64,000 nucleotides of DNA from contig JAGBEO010000003.1 of NCBI GenBank assembly GCA_017936885.1, positions 1-64,000 on the forward strand, read 5' to 3'. The notes beneath the pieces were generated by a model, which saw nothing but the letters and a program-made list of their open reading frames with translations, was not told the DNA's origin and made no database searches. The translations under genes were made by a program, and so were the position numbers. The stretch comes from Lachnospiraceae bacterium. GTDB lineage: Bacteria > Bacillota > Clostridia > Lachnospirales > Lachnospiraceae. How positions within the stretch are numbered: the stretch's first letter is position 1; the number at the start of each line of letters is the position of its first letter. Of the stretch, positions 35,169-42,743 are shown one piece after another.

Positions 35169-38100
35169 TTAAACTGAAACACATTCGGTTAGTCAATTGG
35201 TATGGATTTAATCAGATTACTGTTCCTATTGGTCTCTTTACGTTAATCGCCGGTAAGAATGGAAATGGTAAGTCGGTATTACTTGATGCGATTAAATATG
35301 CATTGTATGGAGATACCGTATTTAATAAGTCAACTGAAAATAAAGGAAGCAGAACTGTGTCGTCATATACGAGAGGATTACTTGATGCAACAGCTGGTAC
35401 ATTTATGAGGCCGGCTGATAAGATGCCGAATGTGTATACACACATTGTTCTTGAGATGGAAGAAGTGGAACTTGCGAGAAAGTTTATTCTGGGTACCGCT
35501 ATTGATACCGATTCTGGCAATGGGTTTAAAACGCAGAGATATGTTATTGAAAATAAGACATTAAGTGATGTGAATCATACGTATGAGCAAGAAGGTTTGA
35601 TATTTTCTTACAGTACATCTGAACTGCAAAAATTTTACGGTCTTAAAATGATGGATGTAAAGGAAGGTCTTGATAAGTTTATGCAAAGGACAGGATTGCG
35701 TCTTAATGAACAGCAGTTAGCTGCATTCAGACGCAAACTTAGAAGCATTATGTCGTATGATCCAAATGCAAAGATAGATCAGTTTATTCGAGAGAGCGTA
35801 TTAGAAGAAAAGAAAGTTGACTTTTCTAAGCTTGTCGCTGCAAAGAATAATATTGATACATTGAATTCTAATTTTGCAATCATTGATGCCGAAATTAAAG
35901 AATTAGAGGGTATCATTGCACTGTTTGATGAACTCACACGTGCAAAAAATATAATTCTGGCAGATGATGTGAAAATTGCATATAAGCGATTTCTAAGATG
36001 TCAAAAGATATTGGAAGAAGCTTCTCGCAATATGGAAATTGCGACAAGGCAGATTGAAGAAGATGAGAAAAAACTCGAAACAATATCTATTCGCGAGAAA
36101 GAGATAAGAACAGCTTATAATTCCGCTAAGGATAACCGGGATTCTATGGATTGTGCCAAAGCAATTGTAGAAGCGGAGGAAACTTTGCAAAAAGCGCAAG
36201 CAGAAAAAGACCGTTTGAAGAAAGAGAAAGAAGAACTCTGCGATTTCCAATCTAAAGTAAGTGAATTGATTGCGTGGTTTGATGAAGAGCAGCACAAAGT
36301 AGAGGAGCAGTGTGTTTTATCGTCTTTAACATTAGATAGTGTTGCTAAAGTACAAAAGGAGAGTAGTGTTGTAGCGTTTTTAGCGCAAATCAAAGAATAT
36401 AGAGATGAAATTTTAGGAAATGTAACAAGAATTGGTGACTCGTTTAAGGCAAACCAGGAGGAACAAGCCAAGTGTCAACAGACTATTGACGATTGCAATG
36501 CGAAGAAAACTACTTTTTCAGAGATACCGGATTATGTGGCTTTGAAAAATGAAATTAATCGGGAATTTGAAAAGCAAGGTATACAATCAGAAGCAAGGTT
36601 TGCTTGCGAATATGTTTTGGGGCTTAAAGATGAAGCTTGGCGTGATGTAATTGAAGGGTATTTGGGTGGACGAAGATATACGATTCTTGTGGAGCCAGAA
36701 TACTATGATATCGCAGATGACGTATTGAATGCATCTAAATATAAGTATGCACATTTGTTCAATACAAAATTATTAATGAGAAAAAAAATCTCTTTGGAAG
36801 ACGATTCGGTAGTTCATTTTATTGAAGTAAAAAACTTGGTTGCGAAACAGTATTTTGATTATCAGTTGGGAAGGTTTCATGCAACTACAATAGAAAAGGT
36901 GAGAAATTTTGAAAATGCTATGTCCAAAGAGGGCAGAGTGGCTGTAGCTATGGATAGTTATTTTATTCGTTTTGATAGGATTAGATTTTATTGTTTAGGA
37001 CAGGAAACAATCGAATTGAATCGAATTAAGGCAGTTAAAAAGCTGGAGATATTAAAGAAGGCATATATCGAATTTCAGGAGCAGCTTATTACGGAAAAAT
37101 CTAAGATGTCATATCTTGATATGGAAATGCAGTTTTTTGGCGGATATAATTATGATGCATGTAAGGAATACGACGAAGCATTACTGGATTGTTCCAAAAA
37201 GGAACAAGAACTTAATGCATTGAGAGAAGCCCAAAAAAATAATATGGAATACATGGAGCTCGCTCAAAGAGTAGGAGAACTTGCACAAGAGCTTGAGCTT
37301 ATAGAAGATGAGCGAAAAGATGTTTATAATGATAAGTCAGATATGCAGACGCTGTATAATACGAATTATGGTGAGCATATAAAAGTCAGTGGGGAAATTG
37401 TGAATATACAAGAAAATCTTGGAAATTTACAGTTTGCAAATAATGTTGTCTATGAAAAAGCAATTGAGGATTATGATAAGTTTGTTGCTAATGGTAAGAC
37501 TGGTCAAGGTGGAACTTTAGTAGACAGAAGGCGCGCAGAAAATAGATTAAAGGAAGCTGGGGAAAATTTAAGAGGTGGACAGGCTGCTTATAACGCATCC
37601 AGAACAGGTAATAATCAGCTGCCAATGACAGACAGTTCTATAGCTGTTTATCAAGCAAGAAAAAATCGAATTTGGATGGACGACAGGCAGGAGATTCAAG
37701 CTAAGTTAAAGGAACAGACAAAGCGTTATGAAGAAATTTTCAAAAATGAATTTGTGCTTACGGTCTTGAAATCCTGTGAGACTGCAAGGGATGATTTGAA
37801 ACTGATTAATGCAGAATTAGCACGGCTGAAATTCAAAGCCAAATATGAGTTCGATGTTAAGTATGTGAAGGATGGTTCTGATTACGAAAAGATATTAGAG
37901 TATGCAAAGTATTTAAAAGAACGCGAAGAACTTGGAACGGTATCCGGACAAATGATATTAGATTCTATGACAGCATATTCTGATGATAAAGGTAAAGAAC
38001 TGGAAAAGGATATCGAGAAGATTATCAATCGCATTGTGGAGAGTAAAGATAAAGATCAGATTGAACATTATGCGGATTATCGCAATTATATGACATATGA

Positions 38101-38461
38101 GATTCTTCTGACAAATGATGTTCTTACTAAAGCAAAGTTGTCAAAACAATCTGGCTATAATTCCGGTGCAGAGGTTCAAATACCATATATGCTTATTTTG
38201 CTTTCAGCACTGCTTATGATTTATAATGCTAAAAGTAATTCTACGAGATTGGTTTTTATTGATGAACCATTTGCGAAAATGGATCCGACCAATGTAAAAA
38301 TTATGCTGGGCTTCATGAAGGAACAGAATTTGCAAATGATTTTCTGTGCACCGGATAAAACAGAACTTATTGGAAATGAGAGTGAGGTTATATTACCGGT
38401 ACTCCGAACACAACCTGATCTTATGGAGATAGGAATCATAGAGATGCATAAAGGGGTGTAG
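35165..38461 (+). CDS. jetC: Wadjet anti-plasmid system SMC ATPase JetC
   Basis: JetC is the SMC-like motor that extrudes plasmid DNA loops so that JetD can cut small circles. In 1,098 residues it has an N-terminal Walker A (GKNGNGKS, 30-37), two long coiled-coil arms around a hinge-like middle (about 440-620, including the GYLGGRRYTILVEPEYYDIADDV region), and a C-terminal head with Walker B LVFIDEPFAKMD. The ABC signature loop reads NSGAEVQIPY instead of the classic LSGGQ, as is common for MukB-like and Wadjet SMCs. The ATG overlaps the jetB stop. Confidence 0.93.
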   Translation: MIKLKHIRLVNWYGFNQITVPIGLFTLIAGKNGNGKSVLLDAIKYALYGDTVFNKSTENKGSRTVSSYTRGLLDATAGTFMRPADKMPNVYTHIVLEMEEVELARKFILGTAIDTDSGNGFKTQRYVIENKTLSDVNHTYEQEGLIFSYSTSELQKFYGLKMMDVKEGLDKFMQRTGLRLNEQQLAAFRRKLRSIMSYDPNAKIDQFIRESVLEEKKVDFSKLVAAKNNIDTLNSNFAIIDAEIKELEGIIALFDELTRAKNIILADDVKIAYKRFLRCQKILEEASRNMEIATRQIEEDEKKLETISIREKEIRTAYNSAKDNRDSMDCAKAIVEAEETLQKAQAEKDRLKKEKEELCDFQSKVSELIAWFDEEQHKVEEQCVLSSLTLDSVAKVQKESSVVAFLAQIKEYRDEILGNVTRIGDSFKANQEEQAKCQQTIDDCNAKKTTFSEIPDYVALKNEINREFEKQGIQSEARFACEYVLGLKDEAWRDVIEGYLGGRRYTILVEPEYYDIADDVLNASKYKYAHLFNTKLLMRKKISLEDDSVVHFIEVKNLVAKQYFDYQLGRFHATTIEKVRNFENAMSKEGRVAVAMDSYFIRFDRIRFYCLGQETIELNRIKAVKKLEILKKAYIEFQEQLITEKSKMSYLDMEMQFFGGYNYDACKEYDEALLDCSKKEQELNALREAQKNNMEYMELAQRVGELAQELELIEDERKDVYNDKSDMQTLYNTNYGEHIKVSGEIVNIQENLGNLQFANNVVYEKAIEDYDKFVANGKTGQGGTLVDRRRAENRLKEAGENLRGGQAAYNASRTGNNQLPMTDSSIAVYQARKNRIWMDDRQEIQAKLKEQTKRYEEIFKNEFVLTVLKSCETARDDLKLINAELARLKFKAKYEFDVKYVKDGSDYEKILEYAKYLKEREELGTVSGQMILDSMTAYSDDKGKELEKDIEKIINRIVESKDKDQIEHYADYRNYMTYEILLTNDVLTKAKLSKQSGYNSGAEVQIPYMLILLSALLMIYNAKSNSTRLVFIDEPFAKMDPTNVKIMLGFMKEQNLQMIFCAPDKTELIGNESEVILPVLRTQPDLMEIGIIEMHKGV

Positions 38462-38464
38462 CTT

Positions 38465-39679
38465 TTGGAATACGAAGAGAAAATATTGACATATTTAGTG
38501 GAAAATTATCGCGAGAGTAAAAAGGACTTCGGGGATAATAAGATTAACAGAAGAACTCAAGTAAAACCTGAAAAGTTATATAAAAAGTATAATGCAAATG
38601 ATGGTGATTTTGAAGAGATTACAAAATTTAATCATGCCGTGGAATATTTATCTGAATTAGGTTTTATCAGTAGTAAAAAGGAAACTTTTGGAACACAAAT
38701 TCAATGTATTTATTTGGCAGATCAGAGAATACAGGAAATTGAACGATATTTAGGGGAGACATACGGTTATGTATCAAAGGATATGCAGATTGAAAAACTG
38801 CAGAGTTTAGTTAATAAATATCAAAATGCTTCACCTATATGTGAAAAAGAATGTACCAAACTGCAAGAATATATTGAAAAACGGAAAGTCCCAAAGAATA
38901 TTGATGAATTGGATGACACACTAAGGGCAGTTGCTTTTATCGAGAAGAACCAGAAAGATTTATATATCCGGGAAGTATCAATGAAAGTATACGGTGATTC
39001 AAAATATTTTGAAGATACAACTTTGCAGTCGGTTTGCAATATGCTTCGTAAACATGCAAATAGGATTTTTAAAGATGATGAAATGTTAGATGAAATCCTA
39101 TTAGGCTATCATATAGCAAAAGAACCACAAAAGCTTTGTATCAAGGGTAAGGCGATAATCAACATTTCCGGAAAAGAAGTAGATATTAGTGGATTTTCAG
39201 GAGGTGTGGAGTTTTTGGCCTCTGATTTGGCTAATATTCAATCGATTAAGCTTATGGTTCCGGAGTTTATGACGATAGAAAATAGAAATTCATACCTTAG
39301 GTATTATAAAGATGGAGTGGTTACGTTTTATCTTGGAGGCTATGCAAATAGGTATCAGCGCAACTTCATAAAAATGGTGTATGCGTCTAATGACTATGTC
39401 CGTTATTTGCATTTTGGAGATATTGATGCGGGAGGATTTTGGATTCATCATAATCTGTGCGAAGTAACGGGAGTAAACTTTGAATTATTTAGTATGTCAA
39501 CGAATGAATTAAAAAATAGTAAGTACGATTCTTGTTTGCATAGACTTACCGATCATGATAGAACAAGACTTCAGGAATTGAAAACGATGGGAATGTATAC
39601 TGATGTAGTTCAATATATGCTGAATTATAATGTAAAGCTTGAACAGGAGATAATTAGCTTGGAATTGATGAATCATTGA
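38465..39679 (+). CDS. jetD: Wadjet anti-plasmid system nuclease JetD
   Basis: JetD is the topoisomerase VI-like nuclease that cleaves plasmid DNA held by the SMC complex. The N-terminal half (1-220) is an arm and winged-helix region. The C-terminal Toprim domain (about 260-400) shows its metal ligands: Glu272 in MTIENRNSYL and the Asp pair (319, 321) in LHFGDIDAGGFWIHHNL. The DUF2220-type signature is intact, so the operon looks functional. It starts at TTG 38465, three bases after the jetC stop, behind AAAGGGG. Confidence 0.93.
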   Translation: MEYEEKILTYLVENYRESKKDFGDNKINRRTQVKPEKLYKKYNANDGDFEEITKFNHAVEYLSELGFISSKKETFGTQIQCIYLADQRIQEIERYLGETYGYVSKDMQIEKLQSLVNKYQNASPICEKECTKLQEYIEKRKVPKNIDELDDTLRAVAFIEKNQKDLYIREVSMKVYGDSKYFEDTTLQSVCNMLRKHANRIFKDDEMLDEILLGYHIAKEPQKLCIKGKAIINISGKEVDISGFSGGVEFLASDLANIQSIKLMVPEFMTIENRNSYLRYYKDGVVTFYLGGYANRYQRNFIKMVYASNDYVRYLHFGDIDAGGFWIHHNLCEVTGVNFELFSMSTNELKNSKYDSCLHRLTDHDRTRLQELKTMGMYTDVVQYMLNYNVKLEQEIISLELMNH

Positions 39680-39790
39680 AAAGGAGCATAGGAAGTGAGA
39701 TGAGTACTTGAATAATCTGAATGAGAAAATAGGTATTTATCAAGAATGGATAATCGTAAGCGGGAAAGGATGATAGTTTGCGGAGAGATG

Positions 39791-40162
39791 ATGCTAAAGA
39801 GTGTGATTTTAGAATGTAAAAACAAGGAACAGTTAATCGATTTTTACTCAAAGCTTTTAAATTGGCCTGTCGTATTAAACAAGGATGAATTTGTTAGAAT
39901 AGAATCGCCTGAAACAGGAATGGGGATTGAAGCTCATTATGCGGAGGATTATATCGCTCCTGTCTGGCCATCGGAAGCAGGAAAACAGCAGATGATGGCC
40001 CATTTGGACTTTGGTGTTAATGACAGAGCCGAATTGCAGGAAATGGTTGATAAGGCAGTTAAGTTGGGCGCAAGAATTGCTGAGATGCAGTATGGGAACG
40101 GAAAATGGATTACTTTGCTTGATCCGGCAGGCCACCCATTTTGCATTGTGATTTGGGACTGA
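39791..40162 (+). CDS. VOC family (glyoxalase-like) protein
   Basis: The compact protein (about 123 aa from ATG 39791) has the paired beta-alpha-beta-beta-beta units of the vicinal oxygen chelate fold, with LECKNKEQLIDFYSKLLNWPV at the start and MQYGNGKWITLLDPAGHPFCIVIWD at the end. Possible metal ligands are His and Glu in these halves. GCGGAGAG sits just before ATG 39788/39791; longer upstream starts lack a ribosome site. VOC proteins include antibiotic-binding and glyoxalase enzymes; the substrate here cannot be told. Confidence 0.82.
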   Translation: MLKSVILECKNKEQLIDFYSKLLNWPVVLNKDEFVRIESPETGMGIEAHYAEDYIAPVWPSEAGKQQMMAHLDFGVNDRAELQEMVDKAVKLGARIAEMQYGNGKWITLLDPAGHPFCIVIWD

Positions 40163-40270
40163 TAAATGCCAGTTTGTCGATTTGTTTTCCCAAACAAAGT
40201 ACACTAAATGAAAGAACAATAAATCAGAATGGTGCCTATCAGTGAAAATATCGTGGATCTAGAGAAAGGA

Positions 40271-41128
40271 ATGGTTATCAGTTTGGAAATTGCGGTACTG
40301 TCAGATATACATGGAAATTATGTTGCATTAGAAAAATGTATTCAGTTTGCAGAAGTTAAACATATTAAAACGTTTATCTTTCTCGGTGATTATGTTGGAG
40401 AATTAGCATATCCCCAAAAGACTATGGAAATTATATATTCATTAAAAGAGAAACATGAATGTTATTTTATAAAAGGGAATAAGGAAGACTATTGGTTGCA
40501 TTATGATAATACCTGGAAAGAAAAGGATTCTACAACAGGATGTTTGTATTATACATATCATAATTTGACAAGACGTGATCTGGATTTTTTTGAAACACTG
40601 CCCATAAAGAGAAGCATCTGCTTTACAGGATATCCGGTAATTACAGTGTGTCATGGTTCGCCTCGGAAAGTAAATGAGAAAATGCTTCCGGACAATGAAA
40701 ATACGTATGCCATAATGGAAAACGATAATGCAAATTATATTATATGCGGGCATACACATGTACAGAATACAATTGAGTATAGCGGGAAAACTGTTTGGAA
40801 TCCAGGATCAGTAGGTGTTTCTTTACATAGTGGTGGAAAAGCACAGTTTTTAATTTTGAAGGGTGAAGATTCATCGTGGAAAAAAGAGTTTGTTTCTTTA
40901 GATTATGATGTAGAACAGGTAATAGAGGATTTATATGATTCTGGTCTATATGATAAAGCGCCAAGTTGGTGCAGGGTATCAGAGAATTTGTTAAAGACAG
41001 GTGAAATATCACATGGAAGTGTTTTAAACAAGGCAATGTCTTTGTGCCATGAGAGAAACGGAAATTGTATTTGGCCTGATATTCCGGAGAAATATTGGCA
41101 ACAGGCAATAAAGGAAATGATTGGATAG
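40271..41128 (+). CDS. Metallophosphoesterase, YfcE/MJ0936-like
   Basis: A calcineurin-like phosphoesterase with the usual motif series: SDIHGNYVALEKC (Asp/His), FLGDYVG, GNKED, VCHGSP and ICGHTHVQ. The C-terminal 90 residues extend beyond the core and lack a known motif. The start is uncertain: ATG 40229, ATG 40271 and TTG 40283 are in frame. AAAGGA (40265-40270) touches ATG 40271 and best serves TTG 40283, which would begin right at the conserved EIAVLSDIHGN. The likely substrates are phosphodiesters or phosphoproteins. Confidence 0.85.
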   Translation: MVISLEIAVLSDIHGNYVALEKCIQFAEVKHIKTFIFLGDYVGELAYPQKTMEIIYSLKEKHECYFIKGNKEDYWLHYDNTWKEKDSTTGCLYYTYHNLTRRDLDFFETLPIKRSICFTGYPVITVCHGSPRKVNEKMLPDNENTYAIMENDNANYIICGHTHVQNTIEYSGKTVWNPGSVGVSLHSGGKAQFLILKGEDSSWKKEFVSLDYDVEQVIEDLYDSGLYDKAPSWCRVSENLLKTGEISHGSVLNKAMSLCHERNGNCIWPDIPEKYWQQAIKEMIG

Positions 41129-41315
41129 ATAACATGATGAAAGAAATAGAACATCAGAGGATGATTATCACTATATATATCTGAGTTGTTCTAAGTTTTA
41201 TATTGAAGCATATCGAGAGATGTGGGAAGATAAAGATAGTTGCTCGGCAGATTTTTCTCGACAGGAGTAGAGGATAAAAGCTTTAAGAAAGTTTGTGTTG
41301 ATTATAGGAGAGGCA

Positions 41316-42170
41316 ATGGGGAAGATAGTTAAAGACACAATTCATGCAAATGGAATTGATATTGGAATTTATACGCAGGACTTTGAAAATGAATTTATTT
41401 CATTGACAGACATAGCTCGGTACAAAAGTGACGATCCGACAGCTGTTATACAGAATTGGATGAGAAATCGTGATGTTATAGAATTTTTGGGATTATGGGA
41501 AAGAATGCATAATCCAGATTTTAAACCCCTCGAATTCGAGGGGTTTAAAAAGCAGGCAGGAGCAAATGCATTTACAATGTCGCCAAAGAAGTGGATAGAA
41601 GCCACAGACGCAATTGGTATTGTTTCAAAAGCGGGACGCTATGGCGGAACATATGCCCATAGTGATATTGCTATGTCTTTTGCAACTTGGGTTTCTCCCG
41701 AATTTCAGTTATATATTATGAAAGATTATAGGCGACTAAAAACAGATGAGAATAGCCGATTATCTTTGAATTGGAATTTGAACAGAGAGATCTCTAAGTT
41801 AAATTACAGGATACATACAGATGCAATTAAAGAAAATTTGATACCACCAGAATTAACGCCTGCACAGGTAGCTTATACATATGCCAATGAAGCAGATATG
41901 TTGAATGTTGTTTTGTTTGGAAAAACAGCGAAACAGTGGAAAGATGAAAATCCTGTGGAAAAGGGTAATATGCGGGATGCAGCAACATTAAACCAGTTAT
42001 TAGTACTTGCCAATTTGGAAAGCTATAATGCTGTTTTGATTAATCAGGAAAAGAATCAAAAAGAACGGATGGAATTGCTTCGGCAGTTGGCAGTACAGCA
42101 GTTACAGACATTGGAAATGGTAAGTTTAAATAATTTGCCCAAAATAGGAGTCAATCCACAGAAGAATTGA
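41316..42170 (+). CDS. KilA-N domain protein
   Basis: The KilA-N DNA-binding domain occupies about residues 5-130 (SLTDIARYKSDDPTAVIQNWMRNRDVIEFLGLWE, then QAGANAFTMSPKKWIEATDAIGIVSKAGRYGGTYAHSDIAMSFATWVSPEFQLYIMKDY). A helical C-terminal part with a repeated-Gln end follows. The domain comes from phage and poxvirus proteins, and stand-alone copies are frequent in Firmicutes accessory regions. TAGGAGAGG precedes ATG 41316, preferred over 41295. A perfect 32-base palindrome lies in the frame without breaking it. No phage genes adjoin it. Confidence 0.9.
   Translation: MGKIVKDTIHANGIDIGIYTQDFENEFISLTDIARYKSDDPTAVIQNWMRNRDVIEFLGLWERMHNPDFKPLEFEGFKKQAGANAFTMSPKKWIEATDAIGIVSKAGRYGGTYAHSDIAMSFATWVSPEFQLYIMKDYRRLKTDENSRLSLNWNLNREISKLNYRIHTDAIKENLIPPELTPAQVAYTYANEADMLNVVLFGKTAKQWKDENPVEKGNMRDAATLNQLLVLANLESYNAVLINQEKNQKERMELLRQLAVQQLQTLEMVSLNNLPKIGVNPQKN
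41519..41550. repeat. Perfect 32-base palindrome inside the KilA-N gene
   Basis: The sequence reads identically on both strands from 41519 to 41550, centred on GAATTC at 41532-41537. Each 16-base arm includes AAACCCCTCGAA. In frame it encodes FKPLEFEGFK, a stretch also expected in KilA-N relatives, so the palindrome has been fitted into normal coding sequence. As RNA it can form a stem of about 14 bp. Confidence 0.97.
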
Positions 42171-42409
42171 AATGTTTGAATATATTCTTGAAAAAGTATA
42201 CAACATGAAAAGGAACGATAGGAATTATTGAAGACGAAAGAGATAAGATTTAAAGAATTAGAGAAAATAGCGCAAAAACAACCAGCAGCATTTTTATGTG
42301 GGAACGGATTTCTACCACAAGTAGAATGACAACTTCATTTTTCTGTGCTAAAGTACGATATAGTAAAGAGAAAAGCGGTGGATAGTCCATCGGGAAAGGA
42401 AATAAGATC
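42171..42409. other. Spacer after the KilA-N gene
   Basis: No credible gene was seen in this AT-rich stretch. It has a short GGTGGAT/ATCGG-type imperfect repeat near 42376-42393. With the small ORF that follows, the KilA-N stop and the tRNA-like gene are separated by 466 bases. Confidence 0.35.
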
Positions 42410-42541
42410 ATGTTTAGAAATAATTTTGTAAACAATTGTATAAGTGAACGATATGTATCCGCCCTGTCCAAAGAGAAAAACGAACAGAGTTTTATTATCG
42501 TACGCTCATATAAAGTAAGCCGAATGCATAAACGAACATGA
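42410..42541 (+). CDS. Possible small ORF, 43 aa, upstream of the tRNA-rtcB unit
   Basis: A frame of 43 codons begins MFRNNFVNNCISERYVSALS and ends at 42541. AAAGGA lies about 10 bases before the ATG, an acceptable ribosome site. The peptide is basic and polar and matches nothing I know. A strong terminator begins 49 bases after its stop, and the tRNA-like gene follows. It may be a real small gene, a leader peptide, or a gene remnant. Confidence 0.3.
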   Translation: MFRNNFVNNCISERYVSALSKEKNEQSFIIVRSYKVSRMHKRT

Positions 42542-42577
42542 TTTTTATAGCCAGAATAAATTTTGGCAATATATACA

Positions 42578-42606
42578 TGGACTTTTACGAACCGCTTATC
42601 TTATAT
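42578..42606 (+). promoter_or_regulatory. Candidate promoter overlapping the terminator before the tRNA-like gene
   Basis: TGGACT (42578-42583) and TTATAT (42601-42606) are 17 bases apart and would place the transcript start near 42613, some 25 bases before the tRNA. The -10 lies in the terminator's loop. There is no room for a promoter between the T-run and the tRNA. Weak matches, so only a candidate. Confidence 0.35.
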
Positions 42607-42623
42607 GGGATAGGCGGTTTTTT
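42590..42623 (+). terminator. Intrinsic terminator just upstream of the tRNA-like gene
   Basis: An 11-bp stem (42590-42600 with 42609-42619, one G-U pair) with an 8-base loop ends in a run of six T residues (42618-42623). It is a textbook rho-independent terminator. Only 13 bases separate the T-run from the tRNA-like gene, so read-through or an overlapping promoter must supply tRNA transcription. Confidence 0.85.
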
Positions 42624-42636
42624 CATGCAAAGTTTT

Positions 42637-42708
42637 GCTCCATTAACTCAATGGCAGAGTAACCGGCCTTTAACCGGTAGGTTGTGGGTTCAAATCCCAT
42701 GTGGAGCA
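42637..42708 (+). tRNA. tRNA-Lys(TTT)-like gene with C33
   Basis: This is a full 72-base cloverleaf. Acceptor GCTCCAT pairs with GTGGAGC, the D-stem is ACTC/GAGT with a 7-base loop containing GG, the anticodon stem ACCGG/CCGGT is perfect, and the T-loop is TTCAAAT. The anticodon loop is CCTTTAA, so bases 34-36 are TTT (Lys) but base 33 is C where nearly all elongator tRNAs have U. CCA is not encoded. It lies 35 bases before rtcB. It could be a tRNA-like decoy, a ligase substrate or a decaying tRNA-Lys. Confidence 0.85.
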
Positions 42709-42743
42709 TTCCACATCAAAAATAATAAAGGAAGGAAAAAGAT

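Noticed and set aside
33099-39679. Treating the SMC operon as a new system
   Set aside because: Gene order, SMC ATPase and Toprim nuclease match the published Wadjet/JetABCD class.
41316-42170. Prophage remnant around the KilA-N gene
   Set aside because: No integrase, structural, lysis or replication genes are nearby; stand-alone KilA-N genes are common.
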